A stretch of 9,932 nucleotides of DNA from Planctomycetota bacterium (lineage in GTDB: Bacteria; Planctomycetota; Planctomycetia; Pirellulales; Lacipirellulaceae). This document shows, piece after piece, positions 1-5,349 of the stretch (the stretch's first letter is position 1; each line of letters opens with the position of its first letter). Location of the stretch: positions 1-9,932 of the forward strand of contig JAKEIB010000222.1 of the NCBI GenBank assembly GCA_022614705.1, read 5' to 3'. The notes beneath the pieces are model-generated. The model saw nothing but the letters and a program-made list of their open reading frames with translations, had not been told where the DNA came from and did no database searches. Position numbers and translations under genes: made by a program.

Positions 1-40
1 CACCCAAAGCAAGCTCACACGTATGTCCAATAACCCTTCG

Positions 41-403
41 CTAATTCGCGGCATCTTCTTCCGTTGTTGTGTTGCAGATTTTTTCGGATGAGCCATAACT
101 GTGCGGCGTCAACAGAAACCGCACAGCGCCCGCCTGCTTCTCGGCCACGTACCGTCGCCGCGCGTTGTACGCAATGCAGACCCCAAGCATTACGAACAAA
201 ATGCCCCAATGAACCACCAACCGCGGCCGCACGTCCGCCGGAAACAGCCGCACAAACGCCCCCAACGCCGTGCTAACCACCGCCACCACGGCCATCACCA
301 TCAGCAGCGACCGCGTACCGTAACGCACGTCGGTCGGGTCATGCGATTTGCGACGGGTGGTCGCCTCACTCGTCCTGTTCGCTGCTTGAGATTCCTCGAA
401 CAT
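41..403 (-). CDS. Small two-helix membrane protein, unknown function
   Basis: 120-residue protein of unknown function, predicted in the inner membrane. After a polar, basic N-terminus (residues 1-30) come two hydrophobic segments, about 32-53 and 61-79, separated by a short loop. A basic stretch (ARRRYVAEKQ, 81-90) and a polar tail follow. The segment RYGTRSLLMVMAVVAVVSTALG resembles the 'RFSLRTLL..T.VAV.LG' membrane motif I associate with many planctomycete hypothetical proteins; that link is from memory. I chose the ATG at 403. The frame stays open to 553, with an alternative ATG at 439, but the extra residues are Cys/Arg-rich and look non-coding. No clear Shine-Dalgarno is visible. It is divergent from the gene at 485, with about 80 bp between the starts. 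Confidence 0.6.
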   Translation of the reverse strand: MFEESQAANRTSEATTRRKSHDPTDVRYGTRSLLMVMAVVAVVSTALGAFVRLFPADVRPRLVVHWGILFVMLGVCIAYNARRRYVAEKQAGAVRFLLTPHSYGSSEKICNTTTEEDAAN

Positions 404-437
404 TTGCCGGCGCCATGCACAGGGATAGCCCGCACAC

Positions 438-447
438 ATTGTACAAT
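438..447. promoter_or_regulatory. 10-bp palindrome between divergent membrane genes
   Basis: The perfect palindrome ATTGTACAAT lies about 35 bp from each of the two divergent start codons (403 minus, 485 plus). It contains TACAAT in both orientations, so it could be a shared -10 element or an operator. No matching -35 hexamer was found at 16-18 bp, so this remains a candidate. Confidence 0.3.
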
Positions 448-484
448 CGGCACTTCGTGGACGCACGCGCAACCGGTAATCAGA

Positions 485-922
485 ATGAAAGCATTGCTGC
501 TCAAAACCGGCGACCATTTGATGCGCACGTTGGCGACAAGATTTACGAGGCATATCCCGGATCGCATCGCACCACCGTTGATCGGGCTTGGCGTTGTGAT
601 GCTGCTGATGCAGCTTTGCTGGCCCCTGTTGCCCGTTGCGACTGCCGTCGCGCTCATCGCACTAGGGGCAACATTCGCTAACATCGCGCGGCGTCATCGC
701 AGCGTCTCGCTACGCGCCGCACTCGCGGTCCACTTGTTCATTTACATAAGCTTGTATCTGCTCTTCATTGGCGCGATTTGCGACGCGGCGATGCGCGGGC
801 AGCAAGATGGGCTTTCGCTACTTCAAACGATCGACCTTGGTTTGAGCGCAGGAGTGATGGCGTTGGTCGTGCGGGCGTGCGTTGTGTTTATCATCGGGGG
901 CGGGGACGCCCCGGCTCGCTGA
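485..922 (+). CDS. Small multi-pass membrane protein, unknown function
   Basis: 145-residue protein of unknown function, predicted integral membrane. About four hydrophobic segments are visible: 28-48 (IAPPLIGLGVVMLLMQLCWPL), 50-68, 79-98 (ALAVHLFIYISLYLLFIGAI) and 118-138. A basic loop (ARRHRSVSLR, 68-77) sits between the second and third. No catalytic motif or recognisable domain was seen. The ATG at 485 was chosen as the first in-frame methionine of the plausible protein; the ATG at 521 (133 residues) is an equal alternative, and neither has a good Shine-Dalgarno. The frame is open upstream to 101, but that stretch is Arg/His/Pro-rich and overlaps the divergent gene, so it looks like a shadow. 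It converges on the yjbQ-like gene with only 11 bp between stop codons. Confidence 0.6.
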   Translation: MKALLLKTGDHLMRTLATRFTRHIPDRIAPPLIGLGVVMLLMQLCWPLLPVATAVALIALGATFANIARRHRSVSLRAALAVHLFIYISLYLLFIGAICDAAMRGQQDGLSLLQTIDLGLSAGVMALVVRACVVFIIGGGDAPAR

Positions 923-933
923 TCGAAAGCGTT

Positions 934-1368
934 TCAATCATCTGACTTCGCCTCGCCCCAAAGCGTGAGCACGAGCCGCCGGCGGCCGCCTTGGCGGCGG
1001 TGTTCGCACAAGTAAATCCCCTGCCAGGTGCCGAGCGCCAATGATCCTTTCGCGATCGGGATTGTCACGCTGCTGCCGATCATTGCGGCCTTCACGTGGG
1101 CCGGCATGTCGTCTGGGCCCTCAATCGTGTGTCGGTACGGAAAATGCTCCGGGGCCAGGTGCGAAAACGACCTCTCCAGATCGGCCGGCACGTCGGGGTC
1201 GGCGTTTTCGTTAATCGTGACCGAGGCCGACGTGTGTTGGATGAACACGTGCAGCAGGCCAACGTCAATTTGTGCTAGCTCCGGCAGGGCGGCCAAAACC
1301 TCGCGGGTCACCAGGTGGAAACCCTGCGAGTGGGCAGAAAGCTGAATCGTTCGCTGGATCCAAGGCAT
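934..1368 (-). CDS. yjbQ: YjbQ/UPF0047 family protein
   Basis: 144-residue protein covering the whole YjbQ (UPF0047) family at normal length. Family signatures are visible: HTSASVTINENADPDV (45-60), a conserved His at 80, EGPDDMPAH (83-91), K93, IPIAKGSLALGTWQGIYLCEHR (103-124) and a C-terminal RRRLVLTLWGE strand. The family is a small cytosolic trimeric fold. E. coli YjbQ shows weak thiamine-phosphate synthase activity, and annotation pipelines call it 'secondary thiamine-phosphate synthase', but its physiological role is not settled. The invariant His/Glu residues thought to form a metal or active site appear intact. The ATG start at 1368 gives the expected N-terminus (MPWIQRTIQL); a Shine-Dalgarno is weak or absent. 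No thiamine genes are nearby, so context adds nothing on function. Confidence 0.95.
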   Translation of the reverse strand: MPWIQRTIQLSAHSQGFHLVTREVLAALPELAQIDVGLLHVFIQHTSASVTINENADPDVPADLERSFSHLAPEHFPYRHTIEGPDDMPAHVKAAMIGSSVTIPIAKGSLALGTWQGIYLCEHRRQGGRRRLVLTLWGEAKSDD

Positions 1369-1597
1369 GGGGGCCGCTCATCACCCCAGCCAACCCGTGT
1401 GTCCGCGTTGCTAGGGAAAACTTTTCGAAAATGGCGCGAACCCTAATCCGTTCGGGCGCGTACTAACTTAATGCGGCAATAGCTCACGCAATTTGTCGCG
1501 AATCAAGGCTACGAATCGGCTTTTTTGCCTAGGCCGCAAGGTTTTACGGGCAAACGGGCCAATTCGCCGCCGAGCAGAAAATCGAACCATTAAAAAA
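1369..1597. other. Intergenic region without a supported gene
   Basis: This is the upstream region of the yjbQ-like gene. Open frames exist on both strands but are rich in Arg/Trp with no recognisable protein pattern. The only structure seen is a perfect 10-bp palindrome TTTTCGAAAA at 1422-1431. No tRNA or rRNA signature was found. Confidence 0.5.
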
Positions 1598-1598
1598 C

Positions 1599-1626
1599 TT
1601 GACTTTGGCTTCCGGTCGACAATAAT
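1599..1626 (+). promoter_or_regulatory. Sigma70-like promoter upstream of the 76-residue gene
   Basis: -35 hexamer TTGACT (1599-1604, 5/6 match) and -10 hexamer AATAAT (1621-1626, 5/6 match), separated by 16 bp. Transcription would start near 1633 and leave a leader of about 170 nt before the ATG at 1806. No competing gene occupies the region. The match is by eye only. Confidence 0.55.
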
Positions 1627-1788
1627 CAGTTGCTCAAGGCAGTATAAAGCCTGCCCGGCCGGCCGCCCACCAAAGACTTTCCCACCTATGACCTTGGCCG
1701 GTTTGCGAGGTTGGATTCTCGCCCAGCGGCTTCGCCAGGATGGCCACGCGCCGCGGTAACGCCCTAGCAAATCTAACCTTACGCACTT

Positions 1789-1794
1789 AAGGAG
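1789..1794 (+). promoter_or_regulatory. Shine-Dalgarno for the 76-residue gene
   Basis: AAGGAG lies 11 nt upstream of the ATG at 1806. It fixes the start codon and supports this short ORF as a real gene. Confidence 0.7.
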
Positions 1795-1805
1795 TTGAAT
1801 CCGCC

Positions 1806-2036
1806 ATGCCTGATCCCACGCTCAAAAACGTCTTTGAGGCGATCCTCAAATACGGACACGATGAGGATTTTGCCCCGAAGCACGATAACGATTTCAAGGC
1901 CACGCAAGCGCCGGCCGGCACGCGCGAAAAGCTCGAAGTATTGGCCGAGCGCGTTCGCAGCGGACACCCGCTGTGGCACGACGACGACCGCGCCGACTAT
2001 AGCGGTTTGACCGGGGCAATCCGCCCGCGCGACTAA
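1806..2036 (+). CDS. Conserved-looking 76-residue acidic protein, unknown function
   Basis: Short soluble protein, probably cytosolic, with no signal peptide or membrane segment. It has an amphipathic N-terminus (MPDPTLKNVFEAILKYG), an acidic/His patch (HDEDFAPKHDNDFKATQAPAGT, about 18-39), a helical segment (REKLEVLAERVRSGHPLW, 40-57) and a C-terminal HDDDRADYSGLTGAIRPRD. The 'EVLAERVRSGHPLWHDDDR' pattern is familiar from planctomycete hypothetical proteins, but I cannot name a family or function. It stands alone, with its own promoter (1599-1626), a good Shine-Dalgarno and a strong intrinsic terminator 50 bp after the stop, so it is a complete monocistronic unit. The 5' leader of about 170 nt is unusually long for so small a gene. 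Confidence 0.85.
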   Translation: MPDPTLKNVFEAILKYGHDEDFAPKHDNDFKATQAPAGTREKLEVLAERVRSGHPLWHDDDRADYSGLTGAIRPRD

Positions 2037-2080
2037 ACGCTCGCGCAGGCATTTGGTCGAAAACTTTAGCGGGCTTCAAA

Positions 2081-2124
2081 AAAGAAAACGCCGCCGCAGC
2101 GAACGCTGCGGCGGCGTTTGTTTT
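2081..2124. terminator. Bidirectional intrinsic terminator
   Basis: A 15-bp GC-rich perfect stem lies at 2086-2100 and 2105-2119 with a GAAC loop (GCCGCCGCAGC pairs with GCTGCGGCGGC). It is followed on the plus strand by TTTGTTTTT and on the minus strand by TTTTCTTTTTTG. It ends the 76-residue gene (plus) and can also stop transcripts reading through from csrA (minus). Confidence 0.92.
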
Positions 2125-2277
2125 TATCGATGCCTGCGCCGAGAATGAGCCGTCTTGCATTTGGGTGGCATGCCCACGGCTTTGCGTGGGCATGGGAATC
2201 TGGCTGCAAGCATGGCCACTCAGAGCAGTGGCCATGGCACCCTACGGTTCATTAGCAACGCAGAGGTCAATAATTTG
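2125..2277 (+). repeat. Dispersed repeat family 1, copy 1
   Basis: About 153 bp, directly abutting the terminator. The same sequence recurs in the same orientation at 6645-6825; the first 104 bp differ at only 5 positions. It holds two perfect hairpins: CATGCCCACG/CGTGGGCATG with a 6-nt loop (2169-2194) and CATGGCCACT/AGTGGCCATG with a 6-nt loop (2211-2236). It has no coding content and looks like a non-autonomous palindromic intergenic element. Confidence 0.9.
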
Positions 2278-2308
2278 ACGGTGAACCGCGGTGGCGAGAG
2301 ATTCCGCA

Positions 2309-2363
2309 GGGTGCCTGGGGCAACGCCCCAGTGAATATCGCTGGGGCGTTGCCCCAGGCACCC
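2309..2363. repeat. 23-bp perfect inverted repeat
   Basis: Arms at 2309-2331 and 2341-2363 are perfectly complementary around a 9-nt loop (TGAATATCG). Each arm also contains its own small hairpin (CTGGGGC-AAC-GCCCCAG and its complement), so either one long stem or two adjacent hairpins can form. There is no T-tract on either strand, so it is not a classical terminator. The outer GGGTGCC/GGCACCC is also found at the right end of the family 1 repeat. Confidence 0.9.
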
Positions 2364-2448
2364 ATTTGGTAAACTGACCCACTACCCGCGACCGGGCACC
2401 ACGAAGTGGTCGGCGGAGCGCGCGGCATAAACCCTCGAAATGCGGAAG

Positions 2449-2679
2449 CTATGCCGAGTGCCGCAGCGGTGCGGGCGGATCCAGCGTGGCGGCGGGGACG
2501 GCGTCGAGCGAACGGGCGGACGGCTGTTCGCGCGGCTCCAGCTCGTCGCGAAGCACGAGCACGTCGACCGGTGCGTCGATGCCGATTCGCACCTTGTCGC
2601 CGGAAAGTTTTACAATCGTGATGACAATCGAATCGCCCAGGCGTATGCGTTGCGATTCCTTTCGCGAAAGCACGAGCAT
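2449..2679 (-). CDS. csrA: Carbon storage regulator CsrA
   Basis: 76-residue CsrA, a homodimeric RNA-binding post-transcriptional regulator that binds GGA motifs in leaders and usually blocks ribosome access. The core MLVLSRKESQRIRLGDSIVITIVKLSGDKVRIGIDAPVDVLVLRDEL (1-47) keeps the expected five beta strands. L4 and R6 in the first strand and the GIDAP(V) region with R at 44 correspond to the RNA-contact surfaces known from E. coli CsrA. The family is usually about 60-75 residues; the tail after 50 (Pro/Ala-rich) is variable. The ATG at 2679 has a GGAGG Shine-Dalgarno 7 nt upstream. No fliW or flagellar gene is visible nearby, so it appears to be a single-gene unit with its own promoter. Confidence 0.97.
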   Translation of the reverse strand: MLVLSRKESQRIRLGDSIVITIVKLSGDKVRIGIDAPVDVLVLRDELEPREQPSARSLDAVPAATLDPPAPLRHSA

Positions 2680-2685
2680 CGAACA

Positions 2686-2695
2686 ACCTCCGTGT
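2686..2695 (-). promoter_or_regulatory. Candidate CsrA binding site over the csrA Shine-Dalgarno
   Basis: On the minus strand the leader reads ACACGGAGGT, matching the CsrA consensus ACANGGANGT at every position. The GGAGG inside it is the ribosome-binding site, 6 nt from the end of the motif to the ATG. A second GGA occurs 32 nt downstream at codons 7-8 (AAAGGAATC). This suggests CsrA represses its own translation, as reported in other bacteria. Confidence 0.6.
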
Positions 2696-2719
2696 ATCTT
2701 TGAGCGGTGAGTGTAACTA

Positions 2720-2748
2720 TGTATACTACACTGCCGCGTTCTCGTCAA
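2720..2748 (-). promoter_or_regulatory. Sigma70-like promoter of csrA
   Basis: On the minus strand: -35 TTGACG (2748-2743, 5/6), a 17-bp spacer and -10 TATACA (2725-2720, 4/6). The predicted start is near 2713, giving a leader of about 34 nt that contains the CsrA-like site and Shine-Dalgarno. Confidence 0.65.
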
Positions 2749-2785
2749 TACGGGTTGAATTCCCGACAGTAAATCTCGTTGAACA

Positions 2786-2846
2786 TGTCACCCCGAGGTC
2801 CTCCGAGGGGTGAGGGCCCGATTCCTCGGCAGACCTCGGAACGACG
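2786..2846 (-). repeat. MITE-like palindromic element (family 2), copy A
   Basis: About 60-bp imperfect palindrome beginning TGTCACCCCGAGGTCCTCCG and ending with the near-complement ACCTCGGAACGAC. It matches the copies at 5906-5965 and 9845-9904. Its orientation is the same as the latter and opposite to the former. It lies between the csrA promoter and the next minus-strand gene. It is the most diverged copy (right arm CGGCAGACC; end GACGG in place of GACA). Confidence 0.85.
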
Positions 2847-2881
2847 GGAGCTACGACGATCCTTCGTCGCGTCCGCTGCAA

Positions 2882-3187
2882 CTAACTCGACAGGCTTAAA
2901 ACGTCGTCGATGCGGGGCGCCGCCAGCAACTGCGTCTTACGAAACCGCTCGCCGCGCGAGCCGTAAAACAAGATCGTGTTGCCGTCCGTCTCCCAAATCG
3001 CCGTTAAACACAACGATCGAGGACCGTACAGGTAAAAATATACGCCGCACGGCTCGCCGCCACGCACCAAAATCCGTTCGTATAGTGGAAATGAATTGGT
3101 TTCGAGTTGATCCTTTTCACAGAGAGTCTGGTTTACGTAACTTCGTATGGCATGTAGGTCATCAAGCCGCTGCGTTTCCGTCGGCAT
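2882..3187 (-). CDS. Conserved-looking 101-residue protein, unknown function
   Basis: Soluble protein of about 101 residues beginning MPTETQRLDDLHAIRSYVNQ. An N-terminal helix is followed by beta-rich sequence (FPLYERILVRGGEPCGVYFYLYGPRSLCLTAIWETDGNTILFYGSRGERFRKTQLL). The pattern 'TLCE...LE...FP..ERILVRGG.PCG..F...GPRS....AIWE...N...FYGS.GER' looks familiar from planctomycete hypothetical proteins, so I treat it as a real conserved gene, but no function is known to me. The ATG at 3187 was chosen, with a GAGGG about 10 nt upstream; a TTG at 3196 is possible but too close to that Shine-Dalgarno. No signal peptide, membrane helix or known catalytic motif was seen. It is followed downstream by a family 2 repeat and then csrA, with a separate promoter, so co-transcription with csrA is possible but not required. 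Confidence 0.8.
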   Translation of the reverse strand: MPTETQRLDDLHAIRSYVNQTLCEKDQLETNSFPLYERILVRGGEPCGVYFYLYGPRSLCLTAIWETDGNTILFYGSRGERFRKTQLLAAPRIDDVLSLSS

Positions 3188-3568
3188 GTGAAACAAGCCC
3201 TCGCTTTATGATTGAATGGATGATGTCGATGATCTCCGACCGGCAGGCCGGTGCGCACCTGCTCCCTGGACCCGTCTGTCGAAATCCGTCGCCAGCTGGG
3301 GAGTGTCTCGCGGCGAGACGATCCTAGCGTGGGATCGATCCGATCGGGTTTACCGTTGCGAGGGAGAGCTGGGTCGCCACAGAAGATAGAAGCCGCACCT
3401 TACCGTCCGCACAAAATATATCGGTCAACGAACGGACACACTTTCGGGTGAGTTTGAGATTCGGGATGCGCAGGTAAAGCGCGGCGCGCATGAAACGTTC
3501 GACGCGCTGTGCGCGAGTTCGCTGCGCGTTTTGAACCAATAATCCGGTTAGTCGCTAAAGATCAAAAG
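3188..3568. other. Intergenic region, no supported gene
   Basis: Upstream region of the unknown gene at 3187. It has two small hairpins: GTCTCGC-G-GCGAGAC at 3305-3319, and CGATCC/GGATCG with a 7-nt loop right beside it. A minus-strand frame (3324-3539, 71 codons from TTG) is present but has no ribosome-binding site or recognisable pattern. No convincing promoter was found. Confidence 0.5.
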
Positions 3569-3717
3569 TTTTTCACTACAGAGGACACAGAGTCGGAAAA
3601 AGACAAGGAGACAAGGAGAGGGGGAGACAAGGAGATTTGATGACATCGTTTCTCCTTGTCTCCTTGTCTCCCCTTCTACTTGTCTTGATTGCCTCCGTGT
3701 CCTCCGTGGTGAAAAAA
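3569..3717. repeat. Large imperfect inverted repeat with GACAAGGA octamers (family 3)
   Basis: About 149 bp that can fold on itself. The outer arms are TTTTTCAC (3569-3576) with GTGAAAAA (3709-3716), then ACAGAGGACACAGAG with CTCCGTGTCCTCCGT. The inner arms are made of AGACAAGG octamers (3601-3635) facing their complement TCTCCTTG (3651-3670), around a short loop near TTTGATGACATCG. It lies about 30 bp behind the spoVG stop and would end up in the 3' tail of that transcript. This style of intergenic repeat is common in several bacterial phyla. No coding content. Confidence 0.88.
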
Positions 3718-3748
3718 TCCGCGGGATGTGAGCGTATGCGTTGCCGCG

Positions 3749-4384
3749 TCACTCCGGGAAGATGCCCGCGCCAAACGCTTCACCACCTGTCGGGCGTGAG
3801 GTCGTCACATCGGCGCCGCCGGCTGGTGGAGGCGAGTGATAGTGCGGCTTCGGCCCCGCCTTATCGTTTGTAGATGAATGCTTCGTATCCATGTGCGGCG
3901 CAGCGGCGGCGGGGCTGGAATGCGGCTGGTCGAACCGCGCGGGCCGGCTGCGCGGCGCGTCGCTGTACTCGAAGTCGAAATCGTCGTAACGCGACACGTA
4001 GCCCGGCTGCTTGGCCCGCTCGATTTCCTCGTAATACTCGCTGATCACGCACTCCTGAATCATCTCGCGGCAGTACGAGTTGATGGGATGGGCGATGTCC
4101 GCGTACAGCTTGGCCCGGCCGTCGGCGTCCTTCGGGGCGCGCGCGTCGCTCAGCCGTTTGCCGCATTGATTGCAGTACATTGCCCGCAGGTGGTTCTTCG
4201 TGCCGCAGCCCGGGCAGTGGGACGTGAGCTTGCGGCTGGGCATCGCCACGAACGGCCCGTTCGACCCATCAATGATTTTCAAGTCGCGCACCACGAAGCA
4301 ATTGTCGAACGTAATCGAGCAGAACGCCTTGAGACGTTCCCCCGGCTCTTCCATTAGCTTGATGCGAACCTCAGTGATTTCCAC
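3749..4384 (-). CDS. spoVG: SpoVG family regulator with inserted zinc ribbon
   Basis: 211-residue SpoVG-family protein (B. subtilis SpoVG has about 97). SpoVG proteins are small dimeric nucleic-acid-binding regulators. The N-terminal half [49 protein letters not shown] (1-52) and the later ADIAHPINS (95-103) plus helix [17 protein letters not shown] (106-122) match the family core. Between them sits an insert of about 40 residues with CPGC (57-60) and CNQC (71-74), a treble-clef or zinc-ribbon-like four-cysteine knuckle. The tail after 130 is low complexity (acidic, then Pro/Ala/Ser/His-rich) and probably disordered. The GTG start at 4384 is set by AAGGAG (4392-4397), 7 nt upstream. It lies 29 nt behind ispE, which indicates one operon; the ispE-...-spoVG order is also known from Bacillus. 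I am sure of the family; zinc binding is inferred from the cysteines. Confidence 0.94.
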   Translation of the reverse strand: MEITEVRIKLMEEPGERLKAFCSITFDNCFVVRDLKIIDGSNGPFVAMPSRKLTSHCPGCGTKNHLRAMYCNQCGKRLSDARAPKDADGRAKLYADIAHPINSYCREMIQECVISEYYEEIERAKQPGYVSRYDDFDFEYSDAPRSRPARFDQPHSSPAAAAPHMDTKHSSTNDKAGPKPHYHSPPPAGGADVTTSRPTGGEAFGAGIFPE

Positions 4385-4391
4385 GGTCGTA

Positions 4392-4397
4392 CTCCTT
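4392..4397 (-). promoter_or_regulatory. Shine-Dalgarno deciding the GTG start of spoVG
   Basis: AAGGAG on the minus strand, 7 nt before the GTG at 4384. The frame is open further upstream (to 4636, inside ispE), but this site and the family N-terminus ([10 protein letters not shown]) fix the start here. Confidence 0.9.
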
Positions 4398-4413
4398 GCG
4401 ATAAACGCGCGAC

Positions 4414-5349
4414 CTAAGCGCAACTGCGCGTGGCATAGACGAGCCCCAGTTGTTGCGTGCGAAGAATAGTGGCCAATCGCCGTGCGTGCTGCGCATGGCG
4501 GCAAACGCCGAAGTAAGCCGAGCCGCTGCCCGAAAGTTGGTGTCCCACGCAGTCGAGCCTTGCGAACACCGTTCGCAACCGATCGACCCACGGCGACACA
4601 GCGCCAGCGGCAAATTGCAATCGGTTGAACATCCACCGTCCCGCTTCACGGAGCCCATCGCTCCTCAACGCAGCGGATGCTTGAAGCAATCCGCGCCGTC
4701 CAGGCGGATTGGTGACTTGATCGAGCGAATCGTGCGCGCGATAAACCTCGGCCGTGCTTAAGTCGGCCGGCGGCTTGACGATCACGAAATAGCACGGCCG
4801 AATTCCATGCACGCGCTCCACGCGTTCGCCGCGGCCACTGCAAATCGCCGCCCCGCCGTGTAAGAAGAACGGCACGTCGCTGCCGAGTTCCGCCGCCAAT
4901 TCCGCCAGGCGCTCCACGGGCCAATCGAGCTGCCAGCCGCGGTTGGCAAGGCGCAGCGCGGCCGCCGCGTCGCTCGAACCGCCGCCGAGTCCCGCCGCGG
5001 CCGGGATCCGCTTTACCAACTCGACGTGCGCGCCAAGTTGACAACCGCTTCGCTCCCGCAATAGCTCAAGTGCGCGCACGACCAGGTTACTGCTACCTGT
5101 CGGAATCGTATCCGTCTGCTTCGATGAGCGTGCCGGAAAACACTTGCGCACGCCAAGAACAATCTCACCCGGCCGGTCGTCGATCGGCAACGTGCTGGCG
5201 AAACTCAAACCATCGGAAAGGCGGATGGGAACCATCAGCGTTTCCAGTTCGTGAAAACCATCATCCCGCCGGCCTAAAATCTCAAGATAGAGATTGAGCT
5301 TGGCCGGTGCGCGCGCAGTCCGCGTCAATTGGTCCCTGCGGAGGTACAT
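4414..5349 (-). CDS. ispE: 4-diphosphocytidyl-2-C-methyl-D-erythritol kinase IspE
   Basis: 311-residue IspE, a cytosolic GHMP kinase that phosphorylates the 2-hydroxyl of CDP-methylerythritol using ATP in the MEP pathway to isoprenoids. Motif 1 is [22 protein letters not shown] (14-35) with the catalytic Lys at 17. Motif 2 is the glycine-rich ATP loop [18 protein letters not shown] (115-132). [12 protein letters not shown] (155-166) carries the catalytic Asp at 158. Motif 3 is LSGSGSAYF (272-280). The length is close to the usual 280-310. The ATG at 5349 ([17 protein letters not shown]) is the only sensible start, although GAAGG sits directly against it, so the ribosome-binding site is not ideal. 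It is the first gene of a two-gene unit with spoVG. No convincing promoter was found upstream. Confidence 0.97.
   Translation of the reverse strand: MYLRRDQLTRTARAPAKLNLYLEILGRRDDGFHELETLMVPIRLSDGLSFASTLPIDDRPGEIVLGVRKCFPARSSKQTDTIPTGSSNLVVRALELLRERSGCQLGAHVELVKRIPAAAGLGGGSSDAAAALRLANRGWQLDWPVERLAELAAELGSDVPFFLHGGAAICSGRGERVERVHGIRPCYFVIVKPPADLSTAEVYRAHDSLDQVTNPPGRRGLLQASAALRSDGLREAGRWMFNRLQFAAGAVSPWVDRLRTVFARLDCVGHQLSGSGSAYFGVCRHAQHARRLATILRTQQLGLVYATRSCA

Noticed and set aside
101..484. Upstream extension of the plus-strand membrane gene
   Set aside because: The translation is Arg/His/Pro-rich, overlaps the divergent minus-strand gene and has no ribosome-binding site at 101.
1468..1770. 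100-codon minus-strand frame in the intergenic region
   Set aside because: Trp/Arg-rich, no ribosome-binding site or family pattern, and it lies opposite a promoter and leader that make better sense.
1633..1800. Long leader of the 76-residue gene as a known riboswitch
   Set aside because: I could not match any named riboswitch core; only general GC-rich pairing potential is visible.
2779..3327. 182-codon plus-strand open frame
   Set aside because: It begins in a family 2 repeat and runs antisense through the better-supported 2882-3187 gene.
3324..3539. 71-codon minus-strand frame starting with TTG
   Set aside because: No Shine-Dalgarno and no recognised pattern. It could be a small gene (ATG at about 3491) but cannot be supported from sequence alone.
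3601..3670. GACAAGGA octamers as a possible CRISPR array
   Set aside because: Units are contiguous or irregular with no unique spacers, and the two halves are inverted; it is a hairpin repeat.
3878..4357. 159-codon plus-strand open frame
   Set aside because: Antisense shadow of spoVG.
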